A DNA stretch of 64,000 nt from Nematostella vectensis (taxonomy: Eukaryota; Cnidaria; Anthozoa; Actiniaria; Edwardsiidae): NCBI RefSeq assembly GCF_932526225.1, contig NC_064040.1:5143681-5207680 (forward strand), given 5' to 3'. The position numbers were made by a program, and so were the translations under genes. This document shows, piece after piece, positions 47,061 to 59,500 of this stretch (its first letter is position 1; every line of letters begins with the position of its first letter). The notes below the pieces were generated by a model. The model made no database searches and was not told where the DNA came from. It saw only the letters and a program-made list of their open reading frames with translations.

Positions 47061-47582
47061 TTTGGGACGGAGAAGTGGTTCAACACACTGATCTATCCAA
47101 AAGCTTGCGTAAAAAATGTTAGATCGTCACATGACCTTATTGTCATCGAGAACGCTAGAAAAATATTTTGTTACCGAGAAGACACACAGGTAACCCGTCG
47201 GCCTTCGAAGTCCCTCAAAAGTCTGTTCAAAAGAATTGATAGTCTGCTTAGCAGCCGCTTTTAGTGCGTGACACTAAAATTAATAAATGTCGAAATTTGT
47301 GTTAAAATCCAAATTACATTTACAAACATTTAAGGGTTTTTGAAGAGAATAGCAAAAACATAATATTGAAACAAATACTGCAAACAAGATTAGTAAAGTC
47401 GCGTCTTAGATTGGGACACCTGTGGTAGTTGGCCCAAATGCGCATGCGCTTTTTCCAAAATGGCGGCAAGTTGAAGATAGCTGTGTATAAACATTTCAGT
47501 GACCCGTTACTAAGTCAAGAGTGTGGAATAGAAGAAAAAAACAAGAACCTGCTGATACTTCAAGCATGTAGGATACGCCACT
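47061..47582. promoter_or_regulatory. Divergent promoter region of legumain and KIF6
   Basis: 522 bases between opposed start codons. CCAAAATGGCGGCAAG near 47455 is YY1-like; its ATG opens a four-codon frame. A longer upstream ATG at 47429 opens a frame that overlaps the KIF6 start out of phase, so KIF6 translation may depend on leaky scanning or a later transcript start. No TATA box is evident. Confidence 0.5.
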
Positions 47583-50500
47583 ATGGTGAAACAAGGAATC
47601 CAGATCTACGCCCGAGTGAAACCTACTAAGGCTAAAACCGGGGTAAGGCGATGGATGCGTTTAAAAACCGATGTCACCGATGATTTTCACCGATGTCATT
47701 CAGCTGTCTTGTTCGTTGTTGTGGTGATGTCTCGCATCTGAACGGTCCATGTTTGTCTTCATCAGCATCGATGATGGTTTAGTTATAATTCTGAAACTAT
47801 CGCATTGCCCAAAGGCTGTTTACAACAGTTTGACAACTGGTGTTTATATTTGGCATAGGACTTATAATATTTTTATAGTAAGCAAAGAAATGGATTTAAA
47901 ATTGCTTTTTAGTTAAGTAAGTAAACTACTGTTATGTCAGACATCCTTATATGGAATTACATGTCATCATCTTAGAAGTATTTCATGAAATTTGGAGTGA
48001 TATCGCACACACTCTCAGAAATTCCTTTAAGCCATACAATATTTCTATATTTAAAAATTTAAACTTATTTAATTGCTAGTCTTCTTAACTCTGCAACTCC
48101 TGGAATTCTACTGAAGACACTAGATATCTAGAAAACATCAACCACAAAACAGTTAGTTTAGTTTTGTTATTATTGAGTAATACTTTTCTACTTTTTTTTA
48201 TTTGTACCAAATGAGATCATAAGCCACTTTTAGTCTATGGCTTTGGCTCTTCTCATGTATGTATTGTTAAAGTTTAGTGAAACTGATACAGTAGATTGCC
48301 TCTTATAACATTTTATTAATTAATCTTTGTGTTTGAGTTTCTGAATTGAGTGTTTTTGAATTGATTGTAAAGTAAAATATGCTCATCTAATCTGAACGAG
48401 TGCCAAACTCAATCAAGTTTCAATTATTTGAATATTGTTTTGGAAGTCAAAGGCAATTGTTGAACAAAACACTTCGAACTTAATCAAACTCATGACTAAT
48501 TGAACAATTCAATTAGTTAGTCGGATAAAAGAAGATCTTGGGGCTTGGAAAACTAATCAAAATTACATCCCCTTAATGTCAAGGTGAAGTCTTGTTTTTA
48601 ATTATTTCTGCACACATTGCTTGTTAATCATGTACGTAAACTGGAAACATCTGATTGAGTTAAAGTTCAATTTTGCATGCTTGATAGTTTGACAAATTAT
48701 TTGATAGAGTTTGATTGGAAAATATTTTGGATGAGTTTTTTTTTATAGAAGAGCCAATCATGCAGTAACCAAACAATTGAAGCTCAATTGACTTTGATTG
48801 TTGAATGTTGCTGAGCTGTCATACAGTACGCTAGGAATATGTTATATCCCTGATCCTGTTTGTAGACTTATGAGATCGTTGAAGACGACAGTGGATCATC
48901 AGTTATTGAATATACCATACCGAAAGAGCTGTCTGATGGTTACATCAACAACAAAAGAGAAGTTTACAAGTTCAGGTAATAATATTGCAGATTTTGGACA
49001 ATACACCAAACACCAAAAACTCAACTTGAGTCTGCCCTGAAGAAGTCTTATTAAAAAACGAAAATTTGGCAGAGTCGAATTCCAGTTTTTGGTGTACTGT
49101 ATTTATTGTTCTGGGGTGAGATCGGGACAGTTTGGTCTTTTTGATTCTATTGAGATTTTAAACAAGGTATACATACAATACAATATAAGGTACAGTACTT
49201 GTATATATATACTGTATACTACTGTATTCATCTTGTATTTTCTGGTTGGTTAGCATTATGACACTGACTAATGGATTAACATGATTGTTACAAATTTAGA
49301 AGATAATTAAAGATTGTTGATAACTTTTAATAGAAGAATGGAAAAAAATATTGTTGGGAACAATTATTCAGCGTTTTTTTATGTAAACTTACAGGTTCAA
49401 CAAAGTATTTGATCAAAAGTGCAGCCAAGATGAGGTCTTTGAGAGTGTTGCTCAAGGGGTAGCAGACAAGTATGTTATTGAAAATCAGTTCTTCTGCTAG
49501 AGTGAGGACACTGAGAGCATTACTGTAGTTACAGCGGGAGAAGGGGGGACCAGTACTTTTGCTAGAGTGGGGACAGGGGGAGCATTACTGTTGTTACAGT
49601 GGGGGAAGGGAGGACCAGTACTTTTGCTAGAGTGGGGACAGGGGGAGCATTACTGTTGTTACAGTGGGAGAAGGGGGGGACCAGTACTTTTGCTAGAGTG
49701 GGGACAGGGGGAGCATTACTGTTGTTACAGTGGGAGAAGGGGGGACCAGTACTTTTGCTAGAGTGGGGACAGGGGGAGCATTATTGTTGTTACAGTGGGA
49801 GGAGGGGGGACCAGTACTTTTGCTAGAGTGGGGACAGGGGGAGCATTACTGTTGTTACAGTGGGAGAAGGGGGGACCAGTACTTTTGCTAGAGTGGGGAC
49901 AGGGGGAGCATTACTGTTGTTACAGTGGGAGGAGGGGGGACCAGTACTTTTGCTAGAGTGGGGACAGGGGGAGCATTACTGTTGTTACAGTGGGAGAAGG
50001 GGGGACCAGTACTTTTGCTAGAGTAGGGACAGGGGGAGCATTACTGTTGTTACAGTGGGAGGAAGGGGGACCAGTACTTTTGCTAGAGTGGGGACAGGGG
50101 GAGCATTACAGTTGTTACAGTGGGAGGAAGGGGGACCAGTACTTTTGCTAGAGTGGGGACAGGGGGAGCATTACAGTTGTTACAGTGGGAGGAAGGGGGA
50201 CCAGTACTTTTGCTAGAGTGGGGACAGGGGGAGCATTACTGTTGTTACAGTGGGAGAAGGGGGGACCAGTACTTTTGCTAGAGTGGGGACAGGGGGAGCA
50301 TTACTGTTGTTACAGTGGGAGGAGGGGGGACCAGTACTTTTGCTAGAGTGGGGACAGGGGGAGCATTACTGTTGTTGCAGTGAGAGAAGGGGGGACCAGT
50401 ACTTTTGCTAGAGTATGGACAGGGGGAGCATTACTGTTGTTACAGTGGGAGGAGGGGGGACCAGTACTTTTGCTAGAGTGGGGACAGGCGGAGCATTACT

Positions 50501-53500
50501 GTTGTTGCAGTGGGAGAAGGGGGGACCAGTACTTTTGCTAGAGTGGGGACAGGGGGAGCATTACTGTAGTTACAGCGGGAGAAGGGGGACCAGTACTTTT
50601 GCTAGAGTAGGGACAGGCGGAGCATTACTGTTGTTGCAGTGGGAGGAGGGGGGACCAGTACTTTTGCTAGAGTGGGGACAGGGGGAGCATTACTGTTGTT
50701 ACAGTGGGAGGAGGGGGGACCAGTACTTTTGCTAGAGTGGGGACAGGGGGAGCATTACTGTTGTTACAGTGGGAGGAGGGGGGACCAGTACTTTTGCTAG
50801 AGTAGGGACAGGGGGAGCATTACTGTTGTTACAGTGGGAGAAGGGGGGACCAGTACTTTTGCTAGAGTAGGGACAGGGGGAGCATTACTGTTGTTACAGT
50901 GGGAGAAGGGGGGACCAGTACTTTTGCTAGAGTATGGACAGGGGGAGCATTACTGTTGTTACAGTGGGAGAAGGGGGGACCAGTACTTTTGCTAGAGTAG
51001 GGACAGGGGGAGCATTACTGTTGTTGCAGTGAGAGAAGGGGGGACCAGTACTTTTGCTAGAGTGGGGACAGGGGGAGCATTACTGTAGTTACAGCGGGAG
51101 AAGGGGGGACCAGTATTGTAGCTAGAGTGGGAGGTGGGGTCACTGCTGTAGGTAAAGTGGGAACTTGCATGTTACCAATTAAAGAAAAGTTCATAAGCAG
51201 CATGCAGTATATTGAGAAGTGCACTCCATTAGTATTGCCATTCTCATGCACTTTTGTTCACTTTTGAAGCGTTCTCTCTGGCTACAATGGAACAATCTTT
51301 GCATATGGCCAGGTGAGCTTCACATCTGCATACAATCAGAATATGGAGTGATTTATTTTTAAGACAGAACTGATTTCTCACTTGATATTTTTAACACTAT
51401 CTTTAACTCTAGACTGGTTCTGGCAAGACCTTCACTATTACAGGGGGAGCGGAGAAATATCAAGACAGAGGACTAATCCCCAGGACTCTTTCATACATTT
51501 TTGATTACTTTGAGAAGGTACTGTAGTCTATCATGATAAAGCATCTCACCTATTTTACATACTTTTTGTGCTTATTTTACTTACCATATTTAAAGCTACC
51601 AGAAATCTAACAATGTCGAAAATATACATGATACATGTTTATGGTATTTTGCTATAATGTTCTAGAAAATACTATAATTTATAACCTACAGTTAAAATAA
51701 TTGATCTTCATCAACCTACATAAATGTAGCCATACGTACTTTACGTCATGTACTGTAAGTTACTGTACTGATGAAGTAGTGTATACTGAAATTTTTTTTT
51801 GTTATTTTGAATACTGCACCAACAATTATTATATTCCATGGTACCTTTTTCCATGCAGCATCCTGACAATGTGTACACAGTCCATATCTCCTATCTGGAA
51901 ATCTACAACGAGAAAGGATATGATCTCCTGGATCCTAAACATGAAGCATCCAAACTGGAAGACCTACCGTAAGTTACCGAAAAGAAAAGCTTATTCGGCT
52001 CTTGGTAAGCCTGACAATATTTGGAGCGATCACTGTTTATCAAATTTCATTCCAAGTTCCATTTTAGATTTGGATAGAATTAGATCTTGATTCATCTAGC
52101 AGTGGATGGATTTATAGATAACTCACCTTTCTTGGTATTTCAGGAAAGTGAGCCTTCTTGAGGATGCTGACAATAATATTCACCTGAAGAATCTGTCATT
52201 ACACCAGGCTAATAATGAGGAGGAAGGTACAGTCTGTATATAAGGAGTCAGTATATACCATGCCCTGTGATTTATCTAATACCATACTTTACTTAGTTTG
52301 ATGTATGGTACTGTGATACCATACTGTACTTAGTTTGATGTACGGTACTGTGATACCATACTGTACTTAGTTTGATGTACGGTACTGTGATACCATACTG
52401 TACTTTGTTTGATGTACGGTACTGTGATACCATACTGTACTTAGTTTGATGTACGGTACTGTGATACCATACCGTACTTAGTTTGATGTACGGTACTGTG
52501 ATACCATACTGTACTTAGTTTGATGTATAGTACTGTGATACCATACTGTACTTAGTTTGATGTACGGTACTGTGATACCATATTGTACTTAGTTTGATGT
52601 ACGGTACTGTGATACCATACCGTACTTAGTTTGATGTATAGTACTGTGATACCATACTGTACTTAGTTTGATGTACGGTACTGTGATACCATACTGTACT
52701 TAGTATGATGTACGGTACTGTGATACCATACTGTACTTAGTATGATGTATAGTACTGTGATACCATACTGTACTTAGTTTGATGTACGGTACTGTGATAC
52801 CATACTGTACTTAGTTTGATGTACGGTACTGTGATACCATACCGTACTTAGTTTGATGTACGGTACTGTGATACCATACCGTACTTAGTTTGATGTACGG
52901 TACTGTGATACCATACCATACTTAGTTTGATGTACGGTACTGTGATACCATACCGTACTTAGTTTGATGTACGGTACTGTGATACCATACCGTACTTAGT
53001 TTGATGTACGGTACTGTGATACCATATTGTACTTAGTTTGATGTACGGTACTGTGATACCATACTGTACTTAGTTTGATGTACGGTACTGTGATACCATA
53101 CTGTACTTAGTTTGATGTACGGTACTGTGATACCATACCGTACTTAGTTTGATGTACGGTACTGTGATACCATACTGTACTTAGTTTGATGTACTGTACT
53201 GTGATACCATACTGTACTTAGTTTGATGTACGGTACTGTGATACCATACTGTACTTAGTTTGGTGTACGGTACTGTGATACCATACTGTACTTAGTTTGA
53301 TGTACGGTACTGTGATACCATACTGTACTTAGTATGATGTACGGTACTGTGATACCATACCGTACTTAGTTTGATGTATAGTACTGTGATACCATACTGT
53401 ACTTAGTTTGATGTACGATACTGTGATACCATACCGTACTTAGTTTGATGTACGGTACTGTGATACCATACTGTACTTAGTATGATGTACGGTACTGTGA

Positions 53501-56500
53501 TACCATACTGTACTTAGTTTGATGTACGGTACTGTGATACCATACTGTACTTAGTTTGATGTACGGTACTGTGATACCATACTGTACTTAGTATGATGTA
53601 CGGTACTGTGATACCATACCGTACTTAGTTTGATGTACAGTACTGTGATACCATACTGTACTTTGTTTGATGTACGGTACTGTGATACCATACTGTACTT
53701 AGTTTGATGTACGGTACTGTGATACCATACTGTACTTAGTTTGATGTACGGTACTGTGATACCATACTGTACTTAGTATGATGTACGGTACTGTGATACC
53801 ATACTGTACTTAGTTTGATGTATGGTACTGTGATACCATACTGTACTTAGTATGATGTACGGTACTGTGATACCATACTGTACTTAGTATGATGTACGGT
53901 ACTGTGATACCATACTGTACTTAGTTTGATGTACGGTACTGTGATACCATACTTTACTTAGTTTGATGTACGGTACTGTGATACCATACTGTACTTAGTT
54001 TGATGTACGGTACTGTGATACCATACTGTACTTAGTTTGATGTACGGTACTGTGATACCATACTGTACTTAGTATGATGTACGGTACTGTGATACCATAC
54101 TGTACTTAGTTTGATGTACGGTACTGTGATGCCATACTGTACTCAGTTTGATGTACGGTACTGTGATACCATACTGTACTTAGTTTGATGTACGGTACTG
54201 TGATACCATACTGTACTTAGTTTGATGTACGGTACTGTGATACCATACTGTACTTAGTTTGATGTACGGTACTGTGATACCATACTGTACTTAGTTTGAT
54301 GTACGGTACTGTGATACCATACTGTACTTAGTTTGATGTATGGTACTGTTATACCATACTGTACTTAGTTTGATGTACGGTACTGTGATACCATACTGTA
54401 CTTAGTTTGATGTACGGTACTGTGATACCATACTGTACTTAGTTTGATGTATAGTACTTTGATACCATACTGTACTTAGTTTGATGTACGGTACTGTGAT
54501 ACCATACTGTACTTAGTTTGATGTATAGTACTGTAATACCATACTGTACTTAGTTTGATGTACGGTACTGTGATACCATACTTTACTTAGTTTGATGTAC
54601 GGTACTGTGATACCATACTGTACTTAGTTTGATGTACGGTACTGTGATACCATACTGTACTTAGTTTGATGTACGGTACTGTAATACCATACTGTACTTA
54701 GTTTGATGTACGGTACTGTGATACCATACTGTACTTAGTTTGATGTACGGTACTGTGATACCATACTGTACTTAGTTTGATGTACGGTACTGTAATACCA
54801 TACTGTACTTAGTTTGATGTACTGTACTGTGATACCATACTGTACTTAGTTTGATGTACGGTACTGTGATACCATACTGTACTTAGTTTGATGTACGGTA
54901 CTGTGATACCATACTGTACTTAGTTTGATGTACGGTATTGTAATACCATACTGTACTTAGTTTGATGTACAGTACTGTAATACCATACTGTACTTAGTTT
55001 GATGTATGGTACTGTTATACCATACTGTACTTAGTTTGATGTATGGTACTGTGATACCACACTGTGCTTAGTTTGATGTACGGTACTGTAATACCATACT
55101 GTGCTTAGTTTGATGTACGGTACTGTGATACCATACTTTACTTAGTTTGATGTACGGTACTGTAATACCATACTGTACTTAGTTTGATGTACGGTACTGT
55201 GATACCATACTGTACTTAGTTTGATGTACTGTACTGTGATACCATACTGTACTGAGTTTGATGTACGGTACTGTGATACCATACTTTACTTAGTTTGATG
55301 TACGGTACTGTAATACCATACTGTACTTAGTTTGATGTACGGTACTGTGATACCATACTGTACTTAGTTTGATGTACTGTACTGTGATACCATACTGTAC
55401 TTAGTTTGATGTACGGTACTGTGATACCATACTGTACTTAGTTTGATGTATAGTTCTGTGAAGACCCTTTAAAATTGTAAAAAAAATATCATCCAATCTT
55501 ACGGCCTATATTGAACCGTGTAAAAAGCTACTCTGACTGGCCTATTAAGTGGATAACCTCTATGAATCAGCCACATTTTTTGGCCTAGAGCTTTGGTCAC
55601 ACATACACTGTTTTAGTAAATTTAGCACAAAAAATAGATTTTGCCAGTTACCGTGGGCTCCTCGTACCTTTTTGATTCAAGAAATTTAACAGTTATTCTG
55701 TGCTTAGTCTCTGCGATCCTTCGCACAGAAAATGTTTATATTGTATATTCTACATAAACAACACACAAGGTGTGAGGAGTGACGCGTACCAGTTTATTGG
55801 AGACGATATTACAAGTATAGATGTAATGTAAAATATACAAACATGTTCATGTATCAACTAGCAGAAGACTGGGGAAAAACAACCCCGGAAAAAACGATGC
55901 GTTATGCAAACTGGTAAGGTGAAGTGAAAGACGAATGTAATTAGCTAAATATATAGGCATGAGTGAACCTCTAGGGAACGCGCAAGGCACGAATTCCGAA
56001 TGCCCAACATAGACACATTTGTCCTGCCACTGGATATATGCCTTTAAGCCATTTAACAGTACAATATACTACTGTATATAAGTGCATTCTGAAAACTTTC
56101 TTTGTCTTCATGACAGCACTGAACTGCCTCTTCTTGGGGGATACAAACAGAATGATAGCCGAGGTAAGTGCAGGGAAATTATAAGTCACAGTCAATGTTA
56201 TGCGCATTAAAACTGCAATAAAAATACCATATTTAAAAAAATTATCAAAACGAGAAAAGAATAACAAAATTCATGGATTTCTAATACCCCTTTGGGGCTG
56301 TAACAAGCTAGAAACAAACCAACAGGCACTTGCAACATATTGTGTAGTTCCAGAAAATTTCCATATATTTTGGGGTATAAGACCCCACCCCTCTGGAATT
56401 TCCAACCCCCTGGAAAAAAAATAAATACAGTAACTGTTAAGGAAAAAGGGCATTTTACCCCCCCCTCCCCTCTGGAAATTCCTGGGCGTTTGAACCCGCC

Positions 56501-59500
56501 ACCCCCCAGAATGTTCAATCCCCTCAATGGGGGAGGTATGGATATTTTCTGGAACTATACATTCAGTATAATATTTTTGTCATGGTGACGTTGCCCATTA
56601 AGTGGTTAATATCCTTATTAGCTAGAACTGCAGAGTAAAAAAATACGTTATTTGCAGTAACATATGTTACATTTATGTAGCATAAACTGTACTGCATATC
56701 AGAATTGAGGTAATGTAAGAACTCTGCACCAAATATGTGGAGTTGTTTTCTATAGACTCCAATGAACCAGGCATCCACACGATCTCACTGCATCTTTACC
56801 ATCCACGTGTCAACACGAGAATCAGGCAAAGCTACCATACGCAGAGCTAAACTCCATCTGGTGGATCTCGCGGGGTAAGCCTATTGTACCATCCATTTAG
56901 CCCAAAGGGATCGTTGTTGCTATAATGAACACTCACAAAGTGAACATTGAATTCTGAATACTACTAAGCCTGTACTGTATAGCACATGTTAAGGACCTTT
57001 CTTTTTAAATTTGATTTGCTGAAGGTCCGAGAGAATAGCGAAAACTGGTGTTGCTGGCATCCAGCTTGCTGAAGCGAAATACATTAACGTGTCTTTGCAT
57101 TTCCTCGAACAGGTATGTTTATTGTGCTTTTAAGATATGAGATTTAAAAAAGAATTGTGCTATACTCATAACGATATATGATGGTAAAAACACTTTTTAT
57201 CTTTGCACAGGTCATTGTGGCTCTGTCAGAAAAGTCCAGGAGTCACATTCCATATAGAAATTCAATGATGACATCTGTTCTGAGAGACAGGTACATGTAA
57301 CGTCAGAAATTATTTGTGGCTAAGATGTCATTGTGGAGACATGGCATGGTGTTAAATACTGTTAATGTTGCTTTGATGTTTGTGATCTACACGTTGTATT
57401 TGAAGTTAGAAGTAGCAAGTTTTTTTCTCCTTCTCAGACTTAAAGTGTTCCTTATGTTTATTGATAAATTCTACCATTCCCTATGTTTGAATGAAGAATC
57501 AATTTTATGAAATGATATAAAGAATATGAAACGTAACATATTCATAAAGTCCGGTTTAACTGTTGTTCTTTCTTATAGTCTTGGTGGTAATTGTATGACT
57601 ACAATGATAGCTACCTGTTCTGTGGAGAAGAAAAACATCGATGTAAGTTGACTGGCTTTTCTTTAGCTGACTACCTATTTTCATTCTGCCAATCCCATCC
57701 ACATCTCACCCCTTCCTTAACAGAGAACCACTCTAATGACTTTACATTTTAAGAAACAACTACTATCACATCTTTCTCCTGTAAAACCTAAGAAACAAAC
57801 CACTCTCATCTCTTTTTCTTGTACATCCTAAGAGACAACAACACTTGCATCCTACTCTCCTTGTTCATCCCAAGAGATAACCACTCTCGCATCTTACTCC
57901 TGTACATGGTAACAGACAACCACTCTCACATCCTATTCCTGTACAGTATATCCTATGAAACAACCACTCGCCCCTCATACTCGTGTACATACTAAGAAAC
58001 AACCACTCTCGCATTATACTCTAGTATATCCTACGGAACAACCACTCTGCTCACATATCCTAACAAACAACCACTGTCACATCTCAATGACATAACGAGC
58101 AACCCCTCTTACATCTCATTTAAGATACTCGTAAAGACATTTTGTGTTAATACATTTTTTAAGATCTCACACTCTTGCTTATTGTGATATTTTTGTTTCC
58201 AGGAATCTATATCGACTTGCCGTTTTGCCCAAAGAGTTGCAATGATCAAGAATGACGTCTTGCTTAACGAGGAGATAGACCCCAAACTGGTGCGCAATTC
58301 AATATAAAGAAAGCAAAGTAGAAGCTTTATTTCTTGACTAGCTGTGAAAAGAGCTCAGAGTCTTTTTGGAGTTGTCTCCAATTCTCTATTACCATTGTCC
58401 TGACTTCATAGTTATGATGAAAATACAGAAAAAAAAGTTGAATGATTTTTGTTCTTGTAGGAGCTGCTCATCTAATAACCCAACTGCTTACAATGTAATG
58501 TCTTCTTTCTTTTATAGATGATAGCACAGTTAAAGCGAGAAATCCAACAGCTCAAGGCGGAGCTGGCCATGGCCACAGGTCAGGAGTACACTGGACAGTT
58601 GGACGACAACGAGTACGATAGGTACGATAACTGACCGCTCTAGCCTTACTGCTGCATAAACGTTCACTGTTCACAGAACAGATTTATGGCCATAATGATG
58701 CATATACATGTAGGTGCATGCTCCTAGATTCATGAGCACCATAAACAGAAACCAATAGCTGTAGAAACTTCCAGAAGTTTTTTCTACAGTATCACAACAC
58801 TCTAAATCGTAACTTGGGTTTATAAATTGCTCCAATAAAGAATTACCCGCACTAGCTATGCCCCTGCAATGGGTATCAATGTGTGCAATTGATTGATAGC
58901 CATCATAGTTTATAAGTATATCCCTTCTTCATCGATTTAGGTGAGGTCATTCTGTACCTGCTGGATTTGTTTAAAAAGGCTGCCTTCATTCGTATTATTG
59001 TATCCATTAGACTAAGGCGCTTGGTGAATTCGTTCATCGAGGATCCTGACCCTGATGCTGCTCTCAGTGTTGGTGCCGACATGAGAAAGATTGACTTCTG
59101 CTTCAAGCTTCTCAAGGTATAGACTGGCGGATGTGATTGGGGGAGGAGAGCTGTACGGATATTACTAGTTCTGACATAAGGAAGATCGACTTTTGCTTTA
59201 AATTACTCGAGTTGTAGGCTGGGGGATATGGTTGCGGCAGGTATCTGTAAGGATATTACTCAAGCTGACATGAGAAAGATTGACTTTTACTTCAAGGTGG
59301 TTAAATTGTACATATAGCCAGAGTTGTGTTTGGGCAGCAAATATTTGTCTGAGTGAATAAGATCAAATTGCACAAAATCACGACGTTCGGAAATATAAAA
59401 CTTATGCTCTTGATAGTAGTTAAGCGTAGTGGAATGCAAAGCAAATGTCAATAGTCGACCATTGCCTAAGTGAATAAGATCAAATTCATTTGGAACCTGT

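Noticed and set aside
49567-50735. Long open frames rich in Gly, Leu and Tyr
   Set aside because: They are translations of the 65-bp array inside a KIF6 intron; the same frame repeats in step with the DNA unit and has no splice support.
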